Source: Magnetospirillum gryphiswaldense MSR-1 v2 (lineage in GTDB: Bacteria; Pseudomonadota; Alphaproteobacteria; Rhodospirillales; Magnetospirillaceae). Taken from it: DNA of 64,000 nucleotides. Below the pieces are notes generated by a model. The model saw nothing but the letters and a program-made list of their open reading frames with translations, made no database searches and was not told the DNA's origin. This document shows, one piece after another, positions 51,564 to 60,624 of this stretch (position 1 is its first letter; every line of letters begins with the position of its first letter). Position numbers and translations under genes: made by a program. The stretch covers positions 496,001 through 560,000 of the forward strand of contig NC_023065.1 in the NCBI RefSeq assembly GCF_000513295.1, read 5' to 3'.

Positions 51564-52898
51564 TTACGGATAGCATTCCTGGAAGCGCACCGGCTTGCCG
51601 GCGGGGTCGCCGATCAACTGGCCGTCGCTCATCACCAATTGGCCGCGGATGATGGTGGCCATGGGCCAGCCCTTGACCTTCTTGCCGTCGAACGGGGTCC
51701 AGCCGCAGCGGCTGACGATCCATTGGTTGGTGATGGTGCGTTCCGCCTTCATGTCGACCAAGGTGAAGTCGGCATCGTAGCCCATGGCGATGCGGCCCTT
51801 GCCGGCCAGATTATAGATTCGTCCCGGTCCCGCCGAGGTCAGATCGACAAAACGTTCCAGGCTCAGGCGGCCCTGGTTGACGTGGTCCAGCATGATCGGC
51901 ACCAGGGTCTGCACCCCGGTCATCCCCGACGGCGATTGCGGATAGGGCTTGTCCTTTTCCTCGCGCGTGTGCGGCGCGTGGTCGGACCCCAGCACATCGA
52001 CGGTGCCGTTGTTGATGGCCCGCCACAGGGCGCCGCGATGGTGGTTCTCGCGGATGGGCGGGTTCATCTGGGCGTAGGTGCCCAAGGTCTCATAGCAATC
52101 GGGCGCGGTCAGGGTCAGGTGTTGCGGCGTGGTTTCCACCGTCACCAGATCCTTGTGATCGGCCAGGAACTCCATTTCCTCGGCGGTGGTGACGTGCAGC
52201 ACGTGGACGCGGCGCTTGGCCGCCTCGGCCAGCTTGACCAGTCGTTTGGTGGCGATCAGCGCCGTCTCGGCATCGCGCCAGATGTGGTGGGCGCGGGGAT
52301 GGCCGGCGGCATCGGCGATGGATTTGCGGGCGATCAGCCGGGCTTCGTCCTCGCAGTGGACGGCGATGCGGCGATACCCTTGGGCGATGACCTTGGCCAG
52401 GGTCTCGTCGTCGGCGACCAGCAGATTGCCGGTGGAGGAGCCCATGAACACCTTGATGCCGGCGCAGCCGGGGATGCGTTCCCACTGGGCCAGATGGTCG
52501 ATGTTGTCGGCCGCTGCCCCCAGGAAAAAGGCGTGGTCGGTCCAGCAGCGGCCCTCGCCGCGCTTGAGCTTGTCCAGCAATTCCACGTCGGTGGTGGTGC
52601 CCGGCTTGGTGTTGGGCATCTCGAAGAAGGCGACGACACCGCCCATGGCGGCGGCGGCGCTGCCGGTGGACAAGTCTTCCTTGTGCTCCAGCCCCGGCTC
52701 GCGGAAATGCACCTGGGTGTCGATGACGCCCGGCAAAACGTGCAGGCCGGTGCAGTCGATCTTGTCGGCCATGGCCGATCCGCGCAAATCACCGATGGCG
52801 GTGATGCGCCCGCCCAGGATGCCGATATCGGTGGTGGCGGTGCCGCCGGGGGTGACCACGGTGCCGTTGGCCAGGACCAGATCGAAGCTTTGGGACAT
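51564..52898 (-). CDS. pyrC: Dihydroorotase-like amidohydrolase
   Basis: This 444-residue amidohydrolase matches class I dihydroorotases, which close or open the dihydroorotate ring in pyrimidine synthesis. The Lys149 in GIKVFMG should be the carboxylated metal bridge, and later His residues in HVLHVTTAEE and DHAPH are present. At the first metal-binding site the usual DxHxH pattern reads D60-x-Gln62-x-His64 (DTQVHFREPG), so one zinc ligand His is Gln. This variant is seen in some alphaproteobacterial homologues, so it may be a true dihydroorotase or a related enzyme. It lies 2 bases downstream of the asnB-like gene. Confidence 0.75.
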   Translation of the reverse strand: MSQSFDLVLANGTVVTPGGTATTDIGILGGRITAIGDLRGSAMADKIDCTGLHVLPGVIDTQVHFREPGLEHKEDLSTGSAAAAMGGVVAFFEMPNTKPGTTTDVELLDKLKRGEGRCWTDHAFFLGAAADNIDHLAQWERIPGCAGIKVFMGSSTGNLLVADDETLAKVIAQGYRRIAVHCEDEARLIARKSIADAAGHPRAHHIWRDAETALIATKRLVKLAEAAKRRVHVLHVTTAEEMEFLADHKDLVTVETTPQHLTLTAPDCYETLGTYAQMNPPIRENHHRGALWRAINNGTVDVLGSDHAPHTREEKDKPYPQSPSGMTGVQTLVPIMLDHVNQGRLSLERFVDLTSAGPGRIYNLAGKGRIAMGYDADFTLVDMKAERTITNQWIVSRCGWTPFDGKKVKGWPMATIIRGQLVMSDGQLIGDPAGKPVRFQECYP

Positions 52899-52900
52899 GA

Positions 52901-54652
52901 TTACCTCGTGCTCAGGGTATCGAAGGCATCGCCGTCAGCCGGCACGCCCAGTATATGGATTTGGTGCCACAGCGCATAGAACAGCAACGACCAGCGGGCA
53001 AAGCCGGTCTTGGGCGCGGCGGCGGCGAACAGCTTTTCCACCTGGCCGGGCAGGGCGATTTCGCCGATACCCGGTTGCGTCGCCACCAGGGCGCCGATGT
53101 CCGGGCGGGCGCTGATCCATTCCCCCACCGGCACGGTGAAGCCGCGTTTTTTGTCGAAGGGGCGGGCGGCGGGCATGGCGCGCTCCAGCCACAGGCGCAG
53201 CAGATGCTTGCCCAGGCCGTTCCTGATCTTGAAGCGGTCGGGCAGGGTGAAGGCGAATTCCGCCACCTCCGGATCAAGAAACGGCACCCTGCCCTCGATG
53301 GCGTTGGCCATCAGGCAGCGGTCGGCCTTGATCAGCAGGTCGTTGGGCAGCCAGTCGGCGCAATCAATGGCCTGGGCCGCCTGCAAGCGGCTGCGACCGG
53401 GCAGGGCGGCGGCCTTTTCCGCCAGGGCGAAACGGTCGCGCCAGCCGGGCAGGGGGCGCAACACCCCAAGCCCATCGAACGTGCCGTTGCGGCGCATGGG
53501 CTTGGACAACGGCCACGGGCGCATGGCGCCGCGATAGCGGCCATAACCGCCGAACAATTCGTCGCCGCCTTCGCCCGACAGGATGACCTTGACCTGTTGG
53601 CTGGCGCGCATGGCCAGCTTGTAGGTGGGCAGGCAGGCGTAATCCGCCGCCGGGTCATCCATGGCGCTGGCGACCCGGGGCAGCAGGGCCCAGAAATCGC
53701 TTTCGTTGAAATCCACTTCCACATGTTGGGCGCCGACGCTGCGGGCCAGGGCGCGGGCGTGGTCGCGTTCGTCATGGACGTCCGTGCCTGAGAATCCGGC
53801 GGTGAAGGCCAGGACGGGCCGGGGGTTCAGCCGCGCCATCAGGGCCAGCAATACCGATGAGTCGATGCCGCCCGACAGGAACATGCCATAGGGCACGTCC
53901 GAGCGCTGGTGCATATCCACCGATTCGGTCAGCACCCGGTCCAACTGGTCGAGCAGGCTTTCGGCATCGCCGGACCGGGTTCCGCCGGCGACCAGCGCCG
54001 GGCGGCGGGTATGCTGGCGGATTTGGCCGTTTTCGATGACCAAGGTGGCGCCGGCGGGCACGCGGCGGATGCCGGGATAAATGGTGGCGTCCGAGCAGGT
54101 GAACTGCAATTGCAGCACTTCCGCTCGCGCCTGCGGATCGACCGCCGCCACCACCAACCCGGCCTTGATCAGGGCCTGCGGTTCCGAGGCGAAGGCGATG
54201 CCCCATTCCCCTTGCGCCAGATAAAGCGGCTTGATGCCGAAGGGGTCGCGGGCCAGCACCACCCGGTTTTCCAGCGGGTCATGGATGGCCAGGGCGTACA
54301 TGCCGCGCAAGGCTTGGGCGAAGTCCAGGCCGTCGCGGGCATAAAGGTGCAGCGGCGGCTCGCAATCGGAATGGGTGGTGAAGGTGGCGCCGTCCAACTG
54401 CCCGCGCAGTTCCAGGTAATTATAGACCTCGCCATTGGCGATGATGGCCCGGCCCTGGGGGTCAAGGATGGGTTGGCGCCCGCCTTCCAGGTCGATGATG
54501 GACAGCCGGTTTTGCAGCAAGGCCACATTGTCGCGCACGTAACGACCCCGACCGTCGGGGCCGCGATGGGCCAGGGCATCGGCCAAAAGGTCCATTACCC
54601 TTGAATCGGGAACCTGCCCGGCGGGGGCGATCAGGCCGGCGATGCCGCACAT
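52901..54652 (-). CDS. asnB: Asparagine synthase (glutamine-hydrolysing)
   Basis: This 583-residue AsnB-type enzyme has Cys2 (MCGIAG) as the N-terminal nucleophile of the glutaminase domain, and the ATP pyrophosphatase loop SGGIDSS near residue 265. Family members convert Asp and Gln to Asn, but many in gene clusters amidate other carboxylates. Here the enzyme is upstream of a dihydroorotase-like gene and downstream of two glycosyltransferase genes, with a 1-base overlap with the next one. It may therefore act on a saccharide or peptide substrate of a surface polymer; this is inference. Confidence 0.9.
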   Translation of the reverse strand: MCGIAGLIAPAGQVPDSRVMDLLADALAHRGPDGRGRYVRDNVALLQNRLSIIDLEGGRQPILDPQGRAIIANGEVYNYLELRGQLDGATFTTHSDCEPPLHLYARDGLDFAQALRGMYALAIHDPLENRVVLARDPFGIKPLYLAQGEWGIAFASEPQALIKAGLVVAAVDPQARAEVLQLQFTCSDATIYPGIRRVPAGATLVIENGQIRQHTRRPALVAGGTRSGDAESLLDQLDRVLTESVDMHQRSDVPYGMFLSGGIDSSVLLALMARLNPRPVLAFTAGFSGTDVHDERDHARALARSVGAQHVEVDFNESDFWALLPRVASAMDDPAADYACLPTYKLAMRASQQVKVILSGEGGDELFGGYGRYRGAMRPWPLSKPMRRNGTFDGLGVLRPLPGWRDRFALAEKAAALPGRSRLQAAQAIDCADWLPNDLLIKADRCLMANAIEGRVPFLDPEVAEFAFTLPDRFKIRNGLGKHLLRLWLERAMPAARPFDKKRGFTVPVGEWISARPDIGALVATQPGIGEIALPGQVEKLFAAAAPKTGFARWSLLFYALWHQIHILGVPADGDAFDTLSTR

Positions 54653-55677
54653 CAGCGGGCGACCTGCGTAAGGAAGTCCAGGTAACGTTGTACCACGGCG
54701 GCTTCGGTGAATTGCGCCTGATAGGCCGCCTGTCCGGTGCGGCCCAGATGGGCGGCGAAATCATGGTCGCCCAGCACCCGGTTGATGGCCCCGGCCATGG
54801 CGCTGGCATCGTCCACCGGGGTCAGCAGGCCGTTTTCGCCGTCGAAGATCAGTTGCGACGGCCCTTGCGCGGCGGCGGCGACCACCGGCTTGCCCTGGGC
54901 CCAGGCCTCGATCACCACATTGCCCAGGGGTTCATGCCGTGATGGGCAGACGAACAGATCGGCGGCGGCGAACAGGCCGGCGACGTCGTCGCGCCAGCCG
55001 AGGAAACGGGTGCGGGCGATCACCCCCAGCTTGGCCGCCTGGCGCTCCAACTCGCCCAGCAACGGGCCTTCACCGGCGATCCATAAATAGGCCTCGGGCA
55101 CCTGGGCCAGGGCATCGATCAGGGTATCGAAAGCCTTGTTGGGGTGCAGCCGGCCCAAGGCCAGGATCACCGGCACGCCGCCGGGGGTGGAAAAAATCTT
55201 GCGTGCCACCGGCTCGGCCCGATTGTCGGCAACGAAATTGGGCACGTAATGGGCCCGCTCGACCGGCCAGCCCTGATCGGTGATCCAGTTGCGGATATCC
55301 ATGGTGTTGCCGATCAGGTGATGGCATTTCTTGTAATATTTCAGGTCGTAATAGCCGCCCAGGCGACCGACATGGACGAAATCGCCACGCGGGCAGAACT
55401 TGGTCGCCCGGTTCATCCAGGTCAGCACATGACTGGGGCGGAAATCCTTGATGGCGCGGCGAAAGCCCAGATGGGTGGACAAATCCAGCGCACCGCCGAA
55501 CGGCAATTCGGTCACCTGCACCCCTTGGGCGCGCAGATGGGCGGCGCGGCGCGCATTGCGGCGGATCAGCACATGCTGGTCCAGCCCGGCCTTGTGCAAG
55601 GCGATGGCGAGACGCTCGAAAAAGGCCTCGGCGCCGCCGTGTTCGGCCCCGGCCATGGCTTGCAACAGACGGGTCAT
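54652..55677 (-). CDS. Family 4-type glycosyltransferase
   Basis: This 341-residue GT-B fold protein has an N-terminal Gly-rich loop (AEHGGAE), a middle hinge VILALGRLHPNKAFDTLI, and the C-terminal EPLGNVVIEA (Ex7E) motif of retaining GT4 enzymes, near residue 255-264. The sugar donor and acceptor are unknown. It overlaps the next glycosyltransferase by 4 bases at its start and asnB by 1 base at its end, so the four genes 51564-56699 look like one transcription unit for a surface glycan. Confidence 0.9.
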   Translation of the reverse strand: MTRLLQAMAGAEHGGAEAFFERLAIALHKAGLDQHVLIRRNARRAAHLRAQGVQVTELPFGGALDLSTHLGFRRAIKDFRPSHVLTWMNRATKFCPRGDFVHVGRLGGYYDLKYYKKCHHLIGNTMDIRNWITDQGWPVERAHYVPNFVADNRAEPVARKIFSTPGGVPVILALGRLHPNKAFDTLIDALAQVPEAYLWIAGEGPLLGELERQAAKLGVIARTRFLGWRDDVAGLFAAADLFVCPSRHEPLGNVVIEAWAQGKPVVAAAAQGPSQLIFDGENGLLTPVDDASAMAGAINRVLGDHDFAAHLGRTGQAAYQAQFTEAAVVQRYLDFLTQVAR

Positions 55678-56699
55678 GCCAGCAGGGTTTCCAGTTTCTC
55701 CGCCGCCCGGTCCCAGGTGCGGCCCTGGTACAGGGCGCGGGCTTCGGCGCCCAGATTGGCGCGGGTGTCGGCATTGTTAAGCAGCAACGCCGCCAGATTG
55801 GCGAAGGCGTCGTCGTCGGGGGCGACATAGGCCGACGACCCATCGACCACCCGGCCCGGTGCCGCCCCCAGCGGGCGCAGCACGGCGGGGGTGCCGCAGG
55901 CTTGGCTTTCCATCAGGGTGAAAGCGGTGCTGTCGTCGGGATGGCCGGGATAGAGATGGACCATGGACTGGCGATAGGCCGCGGCCATCAGGGCGTCGCC
56001 CTGGGGGCGGAAGACCTCGATACCGTCGCCCTTGGCCGCCAGAATTTTGACGGCAAGGTCTTGCAAGGCGTCATCGACACCGCCGCCCTCGGCCATCTTG
56101 GCCAGGCTGGTGGAATGGATGTGCAGTTCTGCCGCGGGTGCCCGCGGACGGATTTTGTCCACCCACACATCCACCAGCCACGACAGGCCATGGGCCGGAT
56201 GGGTGGTGACGATGGCGCGCGGCGGCTGTTCTGGTCCGACGTCGCTGTCGGCAAGGAAATCGGATTTCAGCGCCGGCGGCAGCAGCGCCACCTTCAGGCC
56301 GCGCGCCTGCCAATCCAGGGCCTGGGTTTCCGAACACAACAGCACCGCTGGCTTGAGATCGTCGAAGACGGCGCGGGTGGATTTGCGTTCCAGCAGGCGT
56401 CCGGGGCCAGTGTGCCACAGCACCCGGCGCTTGGCCTGACGGATGAAGCCAAGCAGTTCCGGCTTTCTGAGCGCGATCAGCAGATCGGTCATCAGCGGTT
56501 TTTTCGCCTCGAAGGTTTCCCACTGGGCCCCTTCGATGAACATGGACCAGCGGCAGCGGTTGAACACCGCGACCGAGTGCCCGCGCCGGGCCAGGGCCCC
56601 AGCCAGGGCGGCGAATCCCTTTTCCGCCCCGCCCAAGGGGCGCGACGAAGCGGTATAGCCGTCAAAGGGAATGGAATCGTCAACCAATGTGATATGCAT
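55674..56699 (-). CDS. Glycosyltransferase, GT-B type
   Basis: This 341-residue GT-B fold protein begins with MHITLVDDSIPFDGY and a Gly-rich GGAEKGF loop, and has the donor-domain DSTAFTLMESQACGTP segment, an acidic Ex7E-like motif, near residue 255. I place the start at the ATG 56699; the reading frame continues upstream for 280 codons, but that part is shadow of the ygfZ gene. It overlaps the next gene by 4 bases (ATGA). Donor and acceptor are unknown. Confidence 0.88.
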   Translation of the reverse strand: MHITLVDDSIPFDGYTASSRPLGGAEKGFAALAGALARRGHSVAVFNRCRWSMFIEGAQWETFEAKKPLMTDLLIALRKPELLGFIRQAKRRVLWHTGPGRLLERKSTRAVFDDLKPAVLLCSETQALDWQARGLKVALLPPALKSDFLADSDVGPEQPPRAIVTTHPAHGLSWLVDVWVDKIRPRAPAAELHIHSTSLAKMAEGGGVDDALQDLAVKILAAKGDGIEVFRPQGDALMAAAYRQSMVHLYPGHPDDSTAFTLMESQACGTPAVLRPLGAAPGRVVDGSSAYVAPDDDAFANLAALLLNNADTRANLGAEARALYQGRTWDRAAEKLETLLA

Positions 56700-56801
56700 C
56701 GTCCCCCCTATATACGGCCAGGAACGGGGGTTGCCAAGCGGCCCTGATTGTCCCACCTTTTGATGATCCGCCGCCCACACCCGACCCAAGGCAGGACAAG
56801 C

Positions 56802-57626
56802 ATGCCCGCTTATCAGTTCACCCGTCTTCCCCGTACCGTGTTGAATGTGGCCGGCGACGACCGCAAGACCTTTCTGCAAGGTCTGATTTCCAACGATGTC
56901 GCCAAGATCGCCCCCGGCCAAGCGCTGTGGGCGGCGTTTTTGACCCCGCAAGGCAAGTTCCTGTGGGATCTGTTCCTGACCGAACAGGGCGACACCGTGC
57001 TGATCGACGTCGATGCCGCCACCGCCGAAGCTTTCCGCAAGAAATTGTCGCTCTACAAGCTGCGGTCCAAGGTGACCATCACCACCACCGATCTGGCGGT
57101 ATTCGCCGTCTTCGGCGGTGACGGCGCCTTGCCGGAAGGGGTCGCTGCCGACACCCGCCTGCCGGCCATGGGCGGGCGGCTTTACGCCAGCCAGCCGCCG
57201 GCGGATATGGCCGAGGCGCCGCTTGCCGCCTGGGATGCTTGGCGCTTTGCCCAGGGCGTGCCCGATGGCGCTCGTGATCTGATCGTGGACAAGTCGCTGC
57301 TGCTGGAAAACGGCTTCGACGAGCTGGGCGGCGTCGATTTCAACAAGGGCTGCTACATGGGGCAGGAGCTGACGGCGCGGACCAAGTATCGCGGTCTGGT
57401 GAGAAAGCGCCTGCTGCCGGTCAGCTTCGACGGCGCCGCCCCGGAAGCGGGCACCCCGGTGCTGGCCGGCGAGGCCGAGGCGGGAGAAATGCGCTCGGGC
57501 GGCGATGGTGCCGGTCTGGCCATGATCCGGCTGGAACACTTACGCGCCGACACGCCGCTGACGTGCGGCGGCAAGGTCCTTGCCGTCACCGTGCCGGCTT
57601 GGGCGGTGCTGCCCGAAGGCGAGTAG
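56802..57626 (+). CDS. ygfZ: YgfZ/GcvT-type folate-binding protein
   Basis: This 274-residue protein has the GcvT-like fold and the signature KGCYMGQE near residue 185, the K-G-C-Y-x-G-Q-E block of YgfZ. YgfZ supports assembly and repair of iron-sulfur clusters with tetrahydrofolate. It is consistent with the folate genes of the window, but not in operon with them. I chose the ATG at 56802. It is divergent from the glycosyltransferase operon, and its 3' end faces the diguanylate cyclase. Confidence 0.93.
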   Translation: MPAYQFTRLPRTVLNVAGDDRKTFLQGLISNDVAKIAPGQALWAAFLTPQGKFLWDLFLTEQGDTVLIDVDAATAEAFRKKLSLYKLRSKVTITTTDLAVFAVFGGDGALPEGVAADTRLPAMGGRLYASQPPADMAEAPLAAWDAWRFAQGVPDGARDLIVDKSLLLENGFDELGGVDFNKGCYMGQELTARTKYRGLVRKRLLPVSFDGAAPEAGTPVLAGEAEAGEMRSGGDGAGLAMIRLEHLRADTPLTCGGKVLAVTVPAWAVLPEGE

Positions 57627-57668
57627 AGCCGCGCGCCCGCTAACCGGAAATCCTCCACCACCATGGCC

Positions 57669-57692
57669 GTCATGCCCGCCTGCGCGGGCAGG
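57669..57692. repeat. REP-like palindrome between ygfZ and the diguanylate cyclase gene
   Basis: GTCATGCCCGCCTGCGCGGGCA contains the perfect stem TGCCCGC (57673-57679) and GCGGGCA (57684-57690) with a 4-base loop. Its GTCATxCCCGC core is shared with the larger unit at 29683-29769. It lies between convergent genes and could double as a weak terminator. Confidence 0.6.
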
Positions 57693-57734
57693 ACGGTTGA
57701 GGGGATGGAAGCGTCGCGTTTGAGGCTTGACCGA

Positions 57735-59051
57735 CTATTCCAGTAACCTGTCGTCATCGGCGGCGACCACTTCGCCGTCGGTGTCGGAATAGAAGCAATA
57801 GCCGTTGCGGCCCGAATGTTTGACCCGGTACATGGCCAAGTCGGCGGCCTTGCAGACTTCCTCGATGGTGGTGCCATCGTGGGGGAACAGGGCGACACCG
57901 ATCGATGCGCCCACTTGGCACTGATGTTCGTGGTAGGGGATGGATTGCTCGAGCGCATCCAATATCTTGCGCGCCACCAGCGCCGCTTCGCCCTGGCGAG
58001 TGATTTCCTCGACGACGACGACGAATTCGTCGCCACCCACCCGCGACACCGTATCGGATGACCGCACGCACGACATCAGCCGGTTGGCCACCTCTCGCAG
58101 CACGGCGTCGCCGGCTTCGTGGCCTAGGCTGTCGTTGATGGGCTTGAACTTGTCCAAATCCACGTACAGCACCGCCATGTGACCGCCGTGGCGTTTGATG
58201 CGGGCGAGCGCGTGGTTCATGCGGTCGTTGAGCAGATTGCGGTTGGGCAAGCCGGTCAGGGTGTCGTGATGGGCCAGCCTGCGGATGCGGTCCTCGGCCT
58301 CCTTGCGTTCAGAAATATCGCGCAGGATGGCGGTGAACAGGCGGTGGCGGCCATGACGCAATTCGCTGACCGAGATTTCCATGGGGAACATGCTGCCGTT
58401 CTGACGCAGCCCCATACCTTCCACCTGACGGCCCATCAGGGTGGGGAACAGCCCCGCCATGTAGGCATCGAAAAAGCGGACATGGCGCTCACGCGCGCTG
58501 GTCGGCAGCAGGTCGGTCATGTCGCGGCCCACCAACTGGCCGCGGCTGAAGCCGAACATGCGCTCCGCCGCCGGATTGGCCGATTCGATGCGGCCCGAAT
58601 CGTTGATGGTAACGATGCCTTCCGCCACCGAGGCGAGGACGCCTTGCAGCCGTTCCTCGCGCTCGCGCAGGGCTTCCGCCGATTTGACGAATTTCGAGAT
58701 ATCGCGTGCTTCCACCAGGAAAATGTCGGTGGCCGACGGCGCCTGACGCACGCGCAACTCGGCTTCGAACACTTGGCCGTCGGCGCGGGACAGCTTCAGT
58801 GGCAGGAAATCTTCCTCGGCCAGCAATTCCCAGCCGGCTTCCATCAGGAAGCGGTAATCCTCGACGACGAAGGATTCGAACAACTCGTCCTGGGCGTCGG
58901 CGGCTGCCGACAGGCCCAACATGCGCACACCGGCATTGTTGAGGAAAAGCACCTTGCCGTCACGCAGCAGGCAGACAAGGGAAGACACGAGCTCAAGCAG
59001 CTCGCGATCAAGGACGACCGACGCGGACTTTCCCGTCATGGCTGCCGTCAA
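57735..59051 (-). CDS. PAS-PAS-GGDEF diguanylate cyclase
   Basis: This 438-residue soluble protein has two PAS domains (about 10-125 and 130-255) and a GGDEF domain (about 265-425) with the intact catalytic GGDEF in RVGGDEF and an upstream allosteric I-site RSSD five residues before it. It should make cyclic di-GMP in response to a PAS-bound signal and be product-inhibited. The TTG at 59051 follows GGGGGA at a suitable distance; the ATG at 59039 is an alternative. There is no EAL domain. Confidence 0.92.
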   Translation of the reverse strand: MTAAMTGKSASVVLDRELLELVSSLVCLLRDGKVLFLNNAGVRMLGLSAAADAQDELFESFVVEDYRFLMEAGWELLAEEDFLPLKLSRADGQVFEAELRVRQAPSATDIFLVEARDISKFVKSAEALREREERLQGVLASVAEGIVTINDSGRIESANPAAERMFGFSRGQLVGRDMTDLLPTSARERHVRFFDAYMAGLFPTLMGRQVEGMGLRQNGSMFPMEISVSELRHGRHRLFTAILRDISERKEAEDRIRRLAHHDTLTGLPNRNLLNDRMNHALARIKRHGGHMAVLYVDLDKFKPINDSLGHEAGDAVLREVANRLMSCVRSSDTVSRVGGDEFVVVVEEITRQGEAALVARKILDALEQSIPYHEHQCQVGASIGVALFPHDGTTIEEVCKAADLAMYRVKHSGRNGYCFYSDTDGEVVAADDDRLLE

Positions 59052-59137
59052 CTCGCTTTCCCCCGTATTGGACTAAAGAATGGTCAACGCATCGTCACGC
59101 CATGTCAACACATGTGATTGATGCGCACAGCCTTCTT

Positions 59138-60061
59138 TTATAATGCAAACTTTAGTTTGTCGTTCAAAAGTGCCAGCCGATGGAACGGCGATTGTCCTGC
59201 CGGCAGGCTCAGGTCACCGGCACGGGCGATTCCCTCGCGGCCCCAGCGTTCACGCACCGCCTCGGTCAGCCATTGTTCGGCCTGGGCATGACGGGCGGCG
59301 CTCAGTTGGTCGCCATCTTGCAGAAAGTCGCGGTGGCCGTCGATGGCGGCGATCAGATCGTCGACGCCTTCACGGCGCATGGACGACACCATCAGTACCG
59401 GCACCTGCCAATTGTCCACCTCATCGCTGCCGCCCAGGGACAAGGCGCCCAGGACATCGGAGCGCGCCCGCCGTGCCGCCTGTTCCATATCGGCCTTGGT
59501 CACCACCACCACATGGGGGATTTCGGCGATACCGGCCTTCATGAATTGCAAGGAATCGCCCGATCCTGGCTGTACGCAGAACAAGACGGTGTCGGCGACG
59601 CCGACCACGTCGGTCTCGCTTTGGCCGACGCCGACGGTTTCGATCAGGACCACGTCGTAAAGGGCGCGCATCAGCACCATGGACGATATGGTCAAGGCCG
59701 CCAATCCGCCCAGGCGGTCGCGTGCGGCCATGGAGCGGACGAAGATGTCCTGATCCTCGGGGTCGGTGGACAGGCGGGTGCGGTCGCCTAAAAGCGCCCC
59801 CCCCGAACGCCGCGACGACGGATCGACGGCGATGCAGGCGACGCGACGGCCCCGCGCCCGCCAGCCGCCGATCAGGGCGTTCATCAGCGTCGATTTCCCC
59901 ACCCCCGGCGGGCCGGTCATGCCGACCACATGGGCCAGGGGTTCGGCATAGGCGGCATCCAGCAGGGCCACGGTCTCGGCGGCATCGGGGGCGCGTTCCA
60001 ACTGGGCCAGGGCGCGGGCCAGGGCGGCCTTGCCGCCGGAACGAAGAGTGGAAAGATCCAT
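59138..60061 (-). CDS. meaB: MeaB-type GTPase for methylmalonyl-CoA mutase
   Basis: This 307-residue G3E-family GTPase has Walker A GPPGVGKST at about residues 50-58 and the ETVGVGQSE segment that contacts the mutase, followed by TKAD. MeaB protects and reactivates the adenosylcobalamin-dependent methylmalonyl-CoA mutase during propionyl-CoA metabolism. The mutase gene is not in the window. I chose the ATG at 60061; the frame is open 20 codons upstream. It is divergent from dsbB, with 89 bases between the starts. Confidence 0.93.
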   Translation of the reverse strand: MDLSTLRSGGKAALARALAQLERAPDAAETVALLDAAYAEPLAHVVGMTGPPGVGKSTLMNALIGGWRARGRRVACIAVDPSSRRSGGALLGDRTRLSTDPEDQDIFVRSMAARDRLGGLAALTISSMVLMRALYDVVLIETVGVGQSETDVVGVADTVLFCVQPGSGDSLQFMKAGIAEIPHVVVVTKADMEQAARRARSDVLGALSLGGSDEVDNWQVPVLMVSSMRREGVDDLIAAIDGHRDFLQDGDQLSAARHAQAEQWLTEAVRERWGREGIARAGDLSLPAGQSPFHRLALLNDKLKFAL

Positions 60062-60150
60062 GAAGCCTCGATGACGGGAGAATGGGCCGGCCATTGTTCC
60101 CGCCCAAGCCCAACTGGTCAAGCGGGTGGGCAGATGATATGGTGCGGGCC

Positions 60151-60624
60151 ATGACTTCCTCGCGTTTTCTCCCGCTCTTCGTCCTGGCCGTCAGCGTTTG
60201 CGCCCTGGCCACGGCTTATGTGGCCCAGTACGGTTTCGGCCTGCGTCCGTGTTCGCTGTGTCTGACCCAGCGCGTGCCCTTCGCCGTTGCCGGAATTCTG
60301 GCGCTGATCGCCCTGCTGCGACCGCTGTCTTGGCAACGTGCGCTGATGGCCTTGGCCGGTCTGGCCTTTCTGATCAATGCTGGCATCGCCGTCTACCATG
60401 TGGGCGTCGAGCAGAAATGGTGGGACTCCACCTGTGCCGCCAGCCAATCCGGGGCGGTGAACCTGAACGATCTGTCGGCGCTGATGAGCAAGCCGGCCGA
60501 GGCCCGCTGCGACGAACCGGCCTGGCAATGGCACGGCATCACCATGGCCGCATTGAACATCGTGTTTTCCGGCGGCCTCGCCCTGGTGGTGCTGGCTGCC
60601 CTACCCAGGAAGGGACGCCGATGA
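60151..60624 (+). CDS. dsbB: DsbB family disulfide-bond formation protein
   Basis: This 157-residue four-helix membrane protein has the CxxC pair Cys34-x2-Cys37 in LRPCSLC in the first loop, and the second pair Cys95 and Cys120 in the second periplasmic loop. DsbB reoxidises DsbA and passes electrons to ubiquinone. I chose the ATG at 60151; a Met four codons upstream is possible. Its stop overlaps the coq7 start (ATGA), so the ubiquinone-linked neighbour is co-translated. Confidence 0.92.
   Translation: MTSSRFLPLFVLAVSVCALATAYVAQYGFGLRPCSLCLTQRVPFAVAGILALIALLRPLSWQRALMALAGLAFLINAGIAVYHVGVEQKWWDSTCAASQSGAVNLNDLSALMSKPAEARCDEPAWQWHGITMAALNIVFSGGLALVVLAALPRKGRR

Noticed and set aside
56700-57539. 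Upstream extension of the second glycosyltransferase by 280 codons
   Set aside because: The extension lies antisense to ygfZ and lacks any GT-B feature. The ATG at 56699 begins the fold directly.
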